Shown here: positions 19,436 through 28,808 of the stretch, piece after piece
Layout: the number at the start of each line of letters is the position of its first letter
How positions within the stretch are numbered: position 1 is the stretch's first letter
NCBI RefSeq assembly: GCF_003464595.1
Contig: NZ_QRZF01000006.1
Coordinates: 1-64,000 of the forward strand
Length of the DNA: 64,000 nucleotides
Direction of reading: 5' to 3'
Source of the DNA: Bacteroides intestinalis
GTDB taxonomy: Bacteria; Bacteroidota; Bacteroidia; Bacteroidales; Bacteroidaceae
Made by a program: the position numbers and the translations under genes
The notes under the pieces: generated by a model
Database searches by the model: none
What the model saw: the letters and a program-made list of their open reading frames with translations, nothing else
What the model was told of the DNA's origin: nothing

Positions 19436-19443
19436 TACTTTTG
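19436..19443 (+). promoter_or_regulatory. Bacteroides -7 promoter element for the GH2 gene
   Basis: TACTTTTG matches TAnnTTTG and lies 26 bp before the ATG. A possible -33 element (ATTG at 19408-19411) is 24 bp away, longer than the usual 19-20 bp, so strength is uncertain. Confidence 0.45.
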
Positions 19444-19469
19444 TAGTGCTAACAATTTAACAAAATAGT

Positions 19470-22091
19470 ATGAAAAACAGATTTCTTATTTTATTGAGTT
19501 TTGTACTCATTGTGGGGCGAGATGTTATTTGTGCAAATACCTCAATGGTGCGTGAGCGCATAAACATGAATCGTGATTGGCGCTATCAGATAGATGATCC
19601 GGATGGGACAGGTACTGCATTACATTACTCTCAACTAAAGCCTTATTTATTACCTTGTGCTAATGACTTTATTATATTCGGGAAGAGGTATCAGAGACCG
19701 GAAGGCAATCCGGGAGAAAATATAGCCTATGTAAAATCTGATTTTGATGATAGTGAATGGCGACATCTGAATTTACCCCATGACTGGGCTATTGAAGGCC
19801 CTTTCAATATTGACTATAACGGTTCGACTGGAAAGTTACCTTATTGGGGGATACGCTGGTATCGTAAAACACTGGAGTTATCGCAGGATGATGCCGGGAA
19901 ACAAATTTATCTTGATATTGATGGGGCGATGTCATACGCTTCCGTGTGGTGTAACGGGCAATATGTGGGTGGATGGCCTTATGGCTATGCTTCTTTTCGT
20001 CTTGATCTGACACCTTATATAAAGGCCGGACAAAAGAATGTGTTGGCTATTCGATTGGATAATCCGGACGATACTTCACGTTGGTATCCAGGTAGTGGCA
20101 TTTATCGGAATGTATGGTTAGTGAAAACGTCTCCTGTTCACGTGGAGCAATGGGGAACTTTTGTACGAAACCAGCAGGTTGATTCTGAAATTGCTGTTAT
20201 GGAAATGGGAGTGAATATTGAGAATCATGCTGGAAAAGATGTTCAGGTAAAGTTGCAGACAAGTGTATATCTGCAAGGGAAAGATGGACGTCCTGTGGGG
20301 GAAGAGGTGACTCAAAGTATGACTAAGGATATTGCGATTAAAAAAGATAGCTGGTCGAGTGCCCGCTTTCAATTTAAAGTAGATAAACCGAAGTTGTGGG
20401 ATATTGATACTCCGAATTGCTATGTAGCGGTCAGCCGCGTGTTCATGGATGGAAAAGAAATGGATAGTTATGAAACTCCTTTTGGAATTCGTACAATTGA
20501 ATTTACCCATGACCAAGGTTTTATGTTGAATGGACAAAAGCTAGCTATTAAAGGTGTGTGTATGCATCATGATTTGGGTGCTTTGGGTGCTGCTTTTAAT
20601 GAAGTGGCTGCCGAAAGGCAGTTACGTATCATGAAAGAGATGGGTGCAAATGCCATTCGTACTTCACATAACCCACCGGCACCGGAGTTGGTCGCTCTCT
20701 GTGACCGTATGGGACTGATGATGCAGCTTGAATTAGCTGATACCTGGCAAAAAGGGAAACGCAAGAATGATTATAATCTTCTTTTTGATGATTGGAGTGA
20801 AGCAGATATGCGCTCGTTGGTACGTCATTATCGTAATCATCCTTCTGTAATTATGTGGAGTATAGGCAATGAAATGCCTGATCAGACGACTGATCAGGGA
20901 ATCATAATAGCTCGTAACCTGACAGCTTACTGTCATGATGAAGATCCTACACGGCCTACTTCTTTAGGGTGTAATAAGCGGGATGCTGTTTTCCGGGATA
21001 TTGTGAATCAGGTAGATATATTTGGTCTGAACTATTTCCATAAAACTTATCCGGTTTTTAAAGAGCAGAATCCTACTCGCCGTTATCATGCCAGTGAAAC
21101 TTCCTCTGCAACGAGTTCTCGTGGGGAATATTTCTTCCCTGTAACTACTGACGTTAACGATAGCCGTTCCGGCTTCCAGCTTTCATCATATGATATGACA
21201 ACTATAGGATGGGGATGTGCTCCTGAGGTTCAATTTAAAATGAATGAAGAATATCCGTTTATGAGTGGTGAGTTTGTGTGGACCGGATTCGATTACTTGG
21301 GCGAACCTACTCCTTATAATAAAGACTTAACCAATTTGTTGAACTTCAGTGATCCGAATGAATTAGAAAAGGCTAGAAAGGAATTGGAAGAGTTAGGCAA
21401 AATTAAAACACCTTCTCGCAGTTCTTATTTTGGTATTGTCGATTTATGTGGTTTTCCGAAGGATCGTTATTACAATTATAAGAGCTATTGGCGTCCTGAT
21501 GTGCCCACTGTGCATATATTGCCTCATTGGAACTGGGAAGAGCGGATTGGTGAAATAACTCCCGTTCATATTTATACTTCGGGAGATGCTGTTGAGCTGT
21601 TTTTGAATGGTAAGTCACTGGGGCGTAGAGAGAAAGCTCATTCGTATGACCGTTTGACCTGGGATGATGTACGTTATGAACCGGGAAGTTTGAAAGCCAT
21701 AGCTTATAAGAACGGTCAGAAGTGGGCGGAAGAGCTTGTAGAGACCACTGGAAAACCAGCCGCTTTACAAGTAACGGCAGAGAAAACAGAGCTTAAAAAT
21801 GATGGTACTGATTTATCATTTATCCGTGTAGCTGTTGTGGACTCTCAAGGTCGTGTTGTGCCTCGTTCTAAGAATCATTTGAAGTTTTCTGTAACAGGGC
21901 CTGCTGAGATTATAGCTACAGATAATGGAGATGCAACAAGTTTGTTACCATTCCAATTATCAGAAAGAGATGCTTATAACGGTTTGGCATTAGTCATTTT
22001 GCGTAGCCAGTATATGAAGCAGGGAAAAGTAGTACTTACAGTAGAATCTAAGGGGCTTCCGAAACAAAAGATTGCATTAAAGGTAGAATGA
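19470..22091 (+). CDS. Glycoside hydrolase family 2 (beta-galactosidase-like)
   Basis: An 873-residue exported GH2 enzyme (signal peptide ending VICA). In order: a sugar-binding jelly roll (DWAIEGPFN, YRKTLELS, GYASFRLDLTPYI, WYPGSGIYRNVWL), an Ig-like domain, the TIM barrel (MHHDLGALGAAFNEVAAERQ, IRTSHNPPAPELVALCDRMG), then DUF4982-like and late Ig-like modules. The acid/base is Glu468 in WSIGNEMPDQ and the nucleophile is Glu601 in MSGEFVWTGFDY. GH2 members of this layout are retaining exo-beta-galactosidases or beta-glucuronidases; the barrel motifs lean to galactosidase, but specificity is not settled. It is divergent from the recombinase and convergent with the PL6 remnant, inside the predicted utilisation locus. 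Confidence 0.88.
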   Translation: MKNRFLILLSFVLIVGRDVICANTSMVRERINMNRDWRYQIDDPDGTGTALHYSQLKPYLLPCANDFIIFGKRYQRPEGNPGENIAYVKSDFDDSEWRHLNLPHDWAIEGPFNIDYNGSTGKLPYWGIRWYRKTLELSQDDAGKQIYLDIDGAMSYASVWCNGQYVGGWPYGYASFRLDLTPYIKAGQKNVLAIRLDNPDDTSRWYPGSGIYRNVWLVKTSPVHVEQWGTFVRNQQVDSEIAVMEMGVNIENHAGKDVQVKLQTSVYLQGKDGRPVGEEVTQSMTKDIAIKKDSWSSARFQFKVDKPKLWDIDTPNCYVAVSRVFMDGKEMDSYETPFGIRTIEFTHDQGFMLNGQKLAIKGVCMHHDLGALGAAFNEVAAERQLRIMKEMGANAIRTSHNPPAPELVALCDRMGLMMQLELADTWQKGKRKNDYNLLFDDWSEADMRSLVRHYRNHPSVIMWSIGNEMPDQTTDQGIIIARNLTAYCHDEDPTRPTSLGCNKRDAVFRDIVNQVDIFGLNYFHKTYPVFKEQNPTRRYHASETSSATSSRGEYFFPVTTDVNDSRSGFQLSSYDMTTIGWGCAPEVQFKMNEEYPFMSGEFVWTGFDYLGEPTPYNKDLTNLLNFSDPNELEKARKELEELGKIKTPSRSSYFGIVDLCGFPKDRYYNYKSYWRPDVPTVHILPHWNWEERIGEITPVHIYTSGDAVELFLNGKSLGRREKAHSYDRLTWDDVRYEPGSLKAIAYKNGQKWAEELVETTGKPAALQVTAEKTELKNDGTDLSFIRVAVVDSQGRVVPRSKNHLKFSVTGPAEIIATDNGDATSLLPFQLSERDAYNGLALVILRSQYMKQGKVVLTVESKGLPKQKIALKVE

Positions 22092-22097
22092 CGTGTA

Positions 22098-22140
22098 AAA
22101 TATTACCGACGCCCGGCGAAACCAGACATCGGCAATATTT
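22098..22140. terminator. Hairpin between convergent GH2 and PL6 genes
   Basis: AAATATTACCGACG (22098-22111) pairs with CATCGGCAATATTT (22127-22140) with two mismatches, leaving a GC-rich 15-nt loop. It fills the gap between two convergent stop codons and should terminate both ways. Confidence 0.65.
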
Positions 22141-22148
22141 GTGATTGA

Positions 22149-23428
22149 TTATTGTTGCATTAATCCTGTAAGAGTATCTATTTCATTTAGCTCAGTGCTG
22201 TGCCAGGTAGTACCACAATCTGCGGGTGAGACGGCTTGCCGGCGTTGAGCCTTTATTTGCTCTTTATTGAATGTAATACTTTGAAATCCTTTAATAGCCG
22301 GTGATTCTTTGCTTTTGAACTGACAGAGATTATCGACAAATGTAGTGCCGGGAAATATAGCCGGATTATTGATTTTGATATTCGGGAAAGTATTGGGAGA
22401 ATAGATTCGGTTATGCGCAAAACGTACGTTTTGCGGTTCCTTATCTCCTTGCCCGTCTCCAAAGTTCAGTTCGGCACAATCCACGAAAGTATTGAAAGCG
22501 ATATCGATATTCGCTGCTCGATGATACGATTTTAGTTTTTCATCTTCATAATCTTCCGGGGCACTGGGACGTTCATATACCCCCATGCGCAGAATAAAGG
22601 CGGCACTGGAACCTTTCCCTGTTACCCCCTCCACATAATTGTTACAGACAGTATGGCCTTGGTTGATAATACGGATACCCGAAGTCCCGGGGAGCTGATT
22701 ACCTATGATGACATTGGAATCTATGATATTATTATGTCCGTGACGACATACTAAGCCGCCACGCGATTCGTAAAACAAGTTACGGCGTACGGTATTGAAA
22801 CCGGATTTTACTGAAATAATTTCATTTTCTCCGTCACAATGATAGAATATATTTTCTTCGATGATACTGTAGGAAGGCAGTTGTGATGACCAGGAATTAC
22901 CCACGCGTATGATTTCTGCACCATTACCTCCAAAGGGTTTCCGATAACCAAATATATTATGATCTATTTGGTGGTGATTGTGATCTCCACCGTCTTCTAC
23001 TGTAATTTGTATAACCAATCCGCGGGCGCGCTTATTGGCAAAATAACAGTGGTCTATACGATATCCAGTTGAAATTCTATCATCTCAAAGTCAGATGCCC
23101 AAGCTTTATGAAAGTAGAGTCCCTCCAATTGTAGATAACTGCCTGCCATACGTATTTCTGTTTTTCCGGATATGATAGCATTTCCGGTATTCGCTGCTTT
23201 CAGTATAATTGGATAATCTGCTGTTCCATTTCCTGTAAAACTAACCTTATCAAGATGGGAATAGGTTCCATCTTGTAAAAGCAGAGTATCACCAGGTTGT
23301 AAAGATCCGTCAGACATCTTGATCTTTAAACTTCCGATGTCGGTTGGTGTGAAAGTGTGTGTCACCGCCAAAACCGGACAAACGAATATTACTGCAATAA
23401 TAGTGGATGCAAATGATTTCTTATTCAT
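22149..23428 (-). pseudogene. Polysaccharide lyase family 6 gene broken by an out-of-frame deletion
   Basis: Two frames together encode a PL6 (chondroitinase-B/alginate-lyase-like) beta-helix. Frame 1 (23428 to 23054) has a signal peptide and the first coils, to GLYFHKAWASDFEMIEFQ, then four odd residues and a stop. Frame 2 resumes near 23085 with STGYRIDHCYFANKRARG and runs to 22149. The catalytic pair is preserved: Lys in IISVKSG and Arg in LVCRHG are 21 residues apart, the same spacing as Lys250 and Arg271 of chondroitinase B. The strand-turn-strand expected before RIDHC (about 35-45 residues) is absent. This suggests a deletion of roughly 100-140 bp that also shifted the frame. The product is probably inactive, unless this is an assembly error. 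Confidence 0.8.
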
Positions 23429-23567
23429 GATATTTCTTAATTTAGATAATACAAAAGAATAAAAAGCGGGTGTCTCACAACAACCGCTTTTCGATCAACA
23501 ATCTAAAATGACCTATGAGATATAATACCTATTTACCAACTAACTATGAATTTAAAAAGCCTATGAT

Positions 23568-24575
23568 TCATTCTATATTACGGGTATGATGTGATGTTTT
23601 AATAGCAGTTCTGATGTTATCCATTGGTGTTTGGGACAAGATTGTACAATCTGCCCCTAAAATAAATCGTTTCCCTTTCAAGGATTTCTTTAGTTCATAT
23701 ATTTCTTTTGCCACTTCATCAGAACTTCCTTCTAATATAGCGCCTTTACGATATAATCCTCCCATTGCAGGACGCTTAAATAATTGTTCGCATGCTTGTA
23801 GACTGAAAGTCTGGTCGGCTACTTCACAAGGCGCATTAATTATTTGGCCCGGATATGACACGAAACGGGTTAAATCGTCGTACTTGCCTTCGTAGTCACA
23901 GATATGGAGTATGTTAAACAGGGTTCCGTCGTTACACTCTTGCATCACTCTTATGTCATACGGTTTGACAAAGGTTTCAAAGAATCCGGGAATTATATAG
24001 AACTTACTTTCACCTCCTTGCGTGGGTGTATAAAAGCCATCCACACCAACGTTTTTACATGCTATTACGTATCTGATAATTGCTTCGGTAAAATATTCAA
24101 GTGCTTTTTTTACGCGTTCCGGTTCTGTTTGGGCATATGCCATCACAGTTTTGGCTCCTACGCTTTGTATTAGCATCTGGAATGGGGAATAAACGGTAGG
24201 CAGTATCATTGTATTGGCTCCGGCAATATCATAGATACCTTTTACTATTTCCAACGTTGGAGTGAAGAAATCTGCCGGGAGTGGTTTTATTTGTTCCCAA
24301 TCTTCTGATTTCTCAATCCGTATACGTCCGTATCCTTGTTCAAACTGGATTTTTACAAAGTCCATGCCTGTAGAAAGAAAATAGCGCAAATGTGCGTCAA
24401 TGGCTTTTTCTCCGATGCGTGCATCTTTCCCAAAGTGCATGAAAAACGCAGCCGGTACATATTCTTCATCTAATGTACCTGATAGAAACTGCTGCATTAT
24501 TTCCCGCTTGTTAGTGGGGATTTGTGCCTGGGCTAACGTAGCGAAGCAAAATAATGTGAATAGTAATCTTTTCAT
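23568..24575 (-). CDS. Exported uroporphyrinogen-decarboxylase-fold protein
   Basis: A 335-residue protein with a clear signal peptide (MKRLLFTLFCFATLAQAQ). The rest is a UroD/MtaA/CmuA-type TIM barrel (NKREIMQQFLSG near the start, the barrel strand DFVKIQFEQG, MILPTVYSPF, the helix ERVKKALEYFTEAIIRYV, GVDGFYTPTQGG, and late NAPCEVADQTFSL and RFILGADCTI). Classic UroD acts in haem synthesis in the cytosol and MtaA/CmuA are methyltransferases; an exported copy must do something else. It lies 139 bp upstream of the broken PL6 gene and 106 bp downstream of the GH36 gene, all on the same strand. A role in modifying or sensing a glycan-derived compound is inference. Confidence 0.75.
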   Translation of the reverse strand: MKRLLFTLFCFATLAQAQIPTNKREIMQQFLSGTLDEEYVPAAFFMHFGKDARIGEKAIDAHLRYFLSTGMDFVKIQFEQGYGRIRIEKSEDWEQIKPLPADFFTPTLEIVKGIYDIAGANTMILPTVYSPFQMLIQSVGAKTVMAYAQTEPERVKKALEYFTEAIIRYVIACKNVGVDGFYTPTQGGESKFYIIPGFFETFVKPYDIRVMQECNDGTLFNILHICDYEGKYDDLTRFVSYPGQIINAPCEVADQTFSLQACEQLFKRPAMGGLYRKGAILEGSSDEVAKEIYELKKSLKGKRFILGADCTILSQTPMDNIRTAIKTSHHTRNIE

Positions 24576-24681
24576 GAGAGCCTGTTTTCGTTTGATTTAA
24601 TATGGCAAAGGTACACGTAGTGACAATGCGGGATTTAAAATATTGTTTCAATCCTTATATATATTGTTTCAGAAGATGTTT

Positions 24682-26739
24682 TTAGCGTATAAAATCAAGG
24701 ATTATTATTTCTTTCGGGGATAAAGTGACAGAAATGGTATCACCGTAATGATAATGTCGGGATAATGACCTTTCTTGAATATTAGTAATAGGTGAGTCTA
24801 CTTTGAAACGTTTTTTTGTTTCAGGTACTCCCAGCGCCTTATCTAGCTTGAGATGATAGCTTTGTGACTTTTCCGAAGGATTATGTAAGGAAATATAGCC
24901 TTGTTTTTCGGTCCAGGCTGTATAACCGTATACTTCATTTCGTTGAGGTGATCCTCCATGCATAACTACGTTGTTGAAGGTAGGAAATGCTTTTCGTGCC
25001 CATTTCAGACCGTCAGAAAGAATGTCCCAATCAGTAGGAGACAGGCTATCCGTTTTGATGTACAATTCAATAAAACCGGTGCCTCGGCTGAAGTTCATAT
25101 ATAAATAATCCCTAAAAGTTTCAGGTGTTTCGTTTGTTTGCGTTTTTTTCGGTTCATGATTGAATATGGCGCTCATTGGGAATTTGGTATTCTCTTCTTT
25201 CCATATTTGATGATAAATCTGGTCACGATAAACCAGTTCACCAGTTCGATTGTCTCCTTTTGCGGCATCTCCTGCATTAATCAACCATACAATATCAATG
25301 TATTGCAGCCACCACGGGCTGAGGTAAGCGCCATTGGTGATGGCGATAAAGATATCCGGATTGACTGTATTCAGTTTGTCGAAGATTTGTATCAGCCTTT
25401 CTGTTCCTGCTGAAAGATAATAGCCTTTTTGCTCGTCAAAGTGACTATCATTTAGTCTTTCATCATTGGATGACGGAAAAGGATTATCAGCAATATCGAA
25501 GTCCCGGAGATTAAGATGTCCGAACAAACCATCAAACTTGAAGTAGGATATTCCCATACGTGCCAGTTCTAATACTCGTTCTTCTAATTTCAGCATATAC
25601 TTCTTCCCCGTCATAGACATGCCATAGGAGAGTGTCTCAAAACCATATTCCTGCATCCGGGGCATCATGGGTTGTCCGCCAAAGAGGCAACCGGGGCTAA
25701 GCCAGAGCCCTAACTGTGAATGGGCTTTCTGCACCGAATGAAAACAGTCGGTAAAGTCCGGTTGGAATTTGGAGTTGATTGTCCATACCTTGTCCGACCA
25801 GTCGGCTTCTTTACTTGTATCTTGCCAACCATCATCAATGATGTACGCATTCAGAGGCTGGCAGCCTCTCTTTGTTACCAATTCGTCATTGATTTTCTCT
25901 ACGCTGCGGATAAATTTCTCTTTTGATACCTTTCTTGAGTAATCGAACCAACTATTGTATTGAATCTGCAGGCGCAATGGGCGTTTCCTTATTTTATTGA
26001 TATAAGTATAGAATGCATTGTCTATGGCGTGTACATCGCCACTTACACCAATGATACTGTTATATGATGTATAAGGTGTATTTTTACTTATGATTTGCCC
26101 CCACAGATAACCGCAATTGATTTGTCCGTTACTCACTTCATTATTGGCAGCGGGGAATTCTATTCCCCAGAAAGTTCCGGTTTTAGTAGTATAAACAGGT
26201 TGTCCCAATCCGGGTTTCCATTGGGCGCTGCCTCTTGCCGTAATTTTCTTGAGAGTATAATTTTGGTACGCATCTTCGAAAGCAATAGCTTCTACATTCA
26301 CTCTTTTTAAAAGAATATCCTGATTTGAAGTGAATCGCAGGGATTTTCGACAAAAGGCATCATTGGAGGCTAATTCATAATAGACAATTAAAGAAAAGCC
26401 ATTCTCCTTGCCCCGTAGTTGGAACTGATATCCTTTGCTTTCCGGGCGTTTGGGGTTTGCATAAGGAAAAACGGAAGTTACTATGAAATCTTTGGCAGAT
26501 AAAATGTAATCGGTATTTTCTATTTCACCGGGGATTGAGAAACGAAGGGAAAACTCGTCACAACTTGTTGGAGTCAATTCTGTTTGAGCTTGTTTATTAA
26601 GAATGGTCTGGGTATGTAACCTTCCATCCGTTACTTGTATAATGCGTGCCAAGTGCTTGTTCTCCATCCTGTACGTTTGTGCTGTAATTGCCAGAGTAGA
26701 CAGAGATAAGATAATAATCGTTGAAATCAGTTTCTTCAT
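24682..26739 (-). CDS. Glycoside hydrolase family 36-like alpha-galactosidase
   Basis: I start at ATG 26739 (MKKLISTIIILSLSTLAITAQ, a signal peptide), 96 bp inside the longest frame, giving 685 residues. An N-terminal beta-supersandwich (to about residue 270) is followed by a TIM barrel with GH36/melibiase hallmarks: AYIIDDGWQDTSKEADW, GLWLSPGC, the nucleophile strand ISYFKFDGLFG, and IVWLINAGDAAKGDN, where the acid/base Asp is expected. A beta-rich C-terminal domain closes the protein. It should release terminal alpha-galactose in the periplasm. It belongs to the same-strand group UroD-fold/PL6. A CAAAGATA (TATCTTTG on the minus strand) at 26769-26776 is a likely -7 element about 30 bp before the start. 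Confidence 0.83.
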   Translation of the reverse strand: MKKLISTIIILSLSTLAITAQTYRMENKHLARIIQVTDGRLHTQTILNKQAQTELTPTSCDEFSLRFSIPGEIENTDYILSAKDFIVTSVFPYANPKRPESKGYQFQLRGKENGFSLIVYYELASNDAFCRKSLRFTSNQDILLKRVNVEAIAFEDAYQNYTLKKITARGSAQWKPGLGQPVYTTKTGTFWGIEFPAANNEVSNGQINCGYLWGQIISKNTPYTSYNSIIGVSGDVHAIDNAFYTYINKIRKRPLRLQIQYNSWFDYSRKVSKEKFIRSVEKINDELVTKRGCQPLNAYIIDDGWQDTSKEADWSDKVWTINSKFQPDFTDCFHSVQKAHSQLGLWLSPGCLFGGQPMMPRMQEYGFETLSYGMSMTGKKYMLKLEERVLELARMGISYFKFDGLFGHLNLRDFDIADNPFPSSNDERLNDSHFDEQKGYYLSAGTERLIQIFDKLNTVNPDIFIAITNGAYLSPWWLQYIDIVWLINAGDAAKGDNRTGELVYRDQIYHQIWKEENTKFPMSAIFNHEPKKTQTNETPETFRDYLYMNFSRGTGFIELYIKTDSLSPTDWDILSDGLKWARKAFPTFNNVVMHGGSPQRNEVYGYTAWTEKQGYISLHNPSEKSQSYHLKLDKALGVPETKKRFKVDSPITNIQERSLSRHYHYGDTISVTLSPKEIIILDFIR

Positions 26740-26856
26740 ATCATTAAATATAAAAATGGTTAATGATACAAAGATAGCCTGATGTTGGAAGAGTAGCTTG
26801 CAGTATTTTCTCAAAACCTTTTTCAAGTGTCTCATTGTTAGGAACAGTAATAAAAA

Positions 26857-26885
26857 AGAGGAGCTAACTCTCGTTTAGCTCCTCT
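26857..26885 (-). terminator. Rho-independent terminator of the NlpE-like gene
   Basis: On the minus strand an 11-bp perfect stem (AGAGGAGCTAA and complement, 7-nt loop) is followed directly by a T-run (TTTTTT), 21 bp after the stop codon of the gene ending at 26906. This is one of the most canonical terminators in the window. Confidence 0.85.
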
Positions 26886-26905
26886 CACATGAAATGTTTT
26901 GCTGA

Positions 26906-27385
26906 TTATTTCTTCACTTGAATAATATCGTAGTTCAGGTCGCTGACAGCTTCTTGCAGACTATCGTTAACCAAACGTAAAGTGGTATCGTTCACTACTA
27001 CAAAGTAGACGGGAGCGTCACCATCATTCGGTGTCAGTTTGTAAGCTGTCTTTTGTTTGTTGTCTACTGTTTTCTTGATGACTTGCTTCTTTCCTTTGGA
27101 AGTAAAGCTCTTATTCTTTCCCTGACCTTCCGCATCCAGATAAGTGGTAACTAGAGTATAACCGCTTTCTCCGTCAGGGCCTACACTGTCCACGCTCAAT
27201 ACGTATTGGATACCCGGGCCGTCGGCAGCAGGAAGAAGACCTTCGTATACGGCTACGGCAGAAGAATCATTCCCGGCAATTGTCAACACTCCTTCATCTA
27301 CGGTGGAATCATTGTTCTGGGTTCCTTTTGATTGGCAGGATACCAATGCAGCTGCGATGGCTGCAATCATCATTACTTTTTTCAT
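26906..27385 (-). CDS. NlpE-N-like lipoprotein
   Basis: A 159-residue lipoprotein (lipobox LVSC, Cys17). Residues about 35-150 resemble the NlpE/copper-resistance N-terminal beta-barrel fold: AVYEGLLPAADGPGIQYVLSVD matches the expected ExxLPxADGPGI signature, followed by YTLVTTYLDAEG and a C-terminal TTLRLV strand. In Escherichia coli NlpE signals envelope stress; Bacteroides members are shorter and lack the CxxC motif, which is also absent here. A role in envelope stress is plausible but unproven. It lies 40 bp downstream of the CNNM gene and ends at a strong terminator. Confidence 0.7.
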   Translation of the reverse strand: MKKVMMIAAIAAALVSCQSKGTQNNDSTVDEGVLTIAGNDSSAVAVYEGLLPAADGPGIQYVLSVDSVGPDGESGYTLVTTYLDAEGQGKNKSFTSKGKKQVIKKTVDNKQKTAYKLTPNDGDAPVYFVVVNDTTLRLVNDSLQEAVSDLNYDIIQVKK

Positions 27386-27425
27386 TGCTTTAATGGTTTA
27401 AGTTAATATATAATGCAAATTCACA

Positions 27426-28718
27426 CTATTCTTCCTCTTCTTTTTTGATGACGAGTAGTTTATCCACTCGTCCACGATCCATGTCCACAACTTCAAACTG
27501 TAGGTTCTTGTAGCTGAACAAGTCTCCTGCTTTAGGTACCCGCCCGATGAGGAACATGGCGAGACCGCTTAGTGTGGTAAAATCTTCCACCTTCAGATCA
27601 TCATAGCTCAGGATACCCATCTCTTCCATAAAATCATCTACATTCATAGAAGCCTCAACGAGCATCGAGCCATCTTGCCGAGTGACGATATCTTCTTCTT
27701 CCATTTCGTTTTCTTCAAGGATGTCTCCGAAGATACTTTCCGTCAGATCGTGCAAGGTGATAATGCCGGCTGTATTACCATACTCGTCTACAACAACTCC
27801 GAACTTATTTTTGTTCTTCTTAAATAGCTCTAAAACTTTCTTGGCATATAAACTTTCCGGAATAAACAGGGGAGGGCGGGCAATACTACGTAAATCGAAA
27901 GGGTGATCATTGCCTAACATCAGAATAATATCTTTGACGGACACTACTCCGATAATATCATCTTTTCCTTTCTCTACCAACAAATATTTGCTGAAATGTT
28001 GTTCGCGGATAATGTGTAGTACCTCATCACGTGTGTATGTGGGATATAGCACGACAAGATCGCGGCGGTAAGTCATCAATTCATTGGCCCGCTTATCTGA
28101 GAAGCGGAATACATCCCGTAACATTTCCGTTTCCTCCTTATCGATAACACCCTGTTCCGAACTTTGGTGCAGAATCATTTTCAATTCCTCCTGTGTCATG
28201 GGACGTTCTTCTCCATTGTTCAATCCGATTAGTTTATTCACTATCTTGGTTGAGAAACTGAGTAGGCAGACGAATGGATAAGATACTTTGGTCAGTAAAA
28301 TCATGACCGGGCTCAGTAGAGTCGCATATCGCTCCGGATTACTCAGTGCTATGGACTTGGGCACCAATTCACCAATGATGAGTGAAAGGTACGTAATGAT
28401 TGCCACTGTTGTAATCATGGCCAGGTCTTTTGCATAGGGGGCGGCCCCGGGAATGGAGGCGAATAATGGTGCTACATTGTCGGCAATGGCTACACCACCG
28501 AAGGCACCGGATACAATACCGATGAGCGTGATACCGATTTGAATGGTAGAAAGAAACTTCTCGGGTTCTTCCAACTGTTTCAGTACTCCTTTGGCTCTTT
28601 TGTTTCCCTTTCCTGCAAGGGTTTCGAGTCGTGCTTTGCTGGATGACACCAATGCTATTTCATACATGGCAAAAACGCCGTTCAGCACTAATAAAAATAG
28701 AATAATAATAAATTCCAT
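27426..28718 (-). CDS. CNNM/CorC (HlyC/CorC family) transporter
   Basis: A 430-residue inner-membrane protein with a DUF21 transmembrane domain (residues about 1-190, including GVFAMYEIALVSSSKARLE and IGELVPKSIALSNPE), paired CBS domains (about 205-330, YLLVEKGKDDIIGVVSVKDI and KFGVVVDEYGNTAGIITLHD) and a C-terminal CorC_HlyC domain (about 345-425). The family exports magnesium or related divalent ions, with CBS domains sensing nucleotide-bound Mg. The hemolysin name sometimes given to it is historical. CAAACTTA at 28744-28751 (TAAGTTTG on the minus strand) is a likely -7 element. Confidence 0.88.
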   Translation of the reverse strand: MEFIIILFLLVLNGVFAMYEIALVSSSKARLETLAGKGNKRAKGVLKQLEEPEKFLSTIQIGITLIGIVSGAFGGVAIADNVAPLFASIPGAAPYAKDLAMITTVAIITYLSLIIGELVPKSIALSNPERYATLLSPVMILLTKVSYPFVCLLSFSTKIVNKLIGLNNGEERPMTQEELKMILHQSSEQGVIDKEETEMLRDVFRFSDKRANELMTYRRDLVVLYPTYTRDEVLHIIREQHFSKYLLVEKGKDDIIGVVSVKDIILMLGNDHPFDLRSIARPPLFIPESLYAKKVLELFKKNKNKFGVVVDEYGNTAGIITLHDLTESIFGDILEENEMEEEDIVTRQDGSMLVEASMNVDDFMEEMGILSYDDLKVEDFTTLSGLAMFLIGRVPKAGDLFSYKNLQFEVVDMDRGRVDKLLVIKKEEEE

Positions 28719-28808
28719 ATAGGTTTTTGAATAGTTTATACTGCAAACTTACTAATTTTTTGAATTTTATTACTAATATTGCTGCCTATTTATAGAGATT
28801 ATTAAAGA

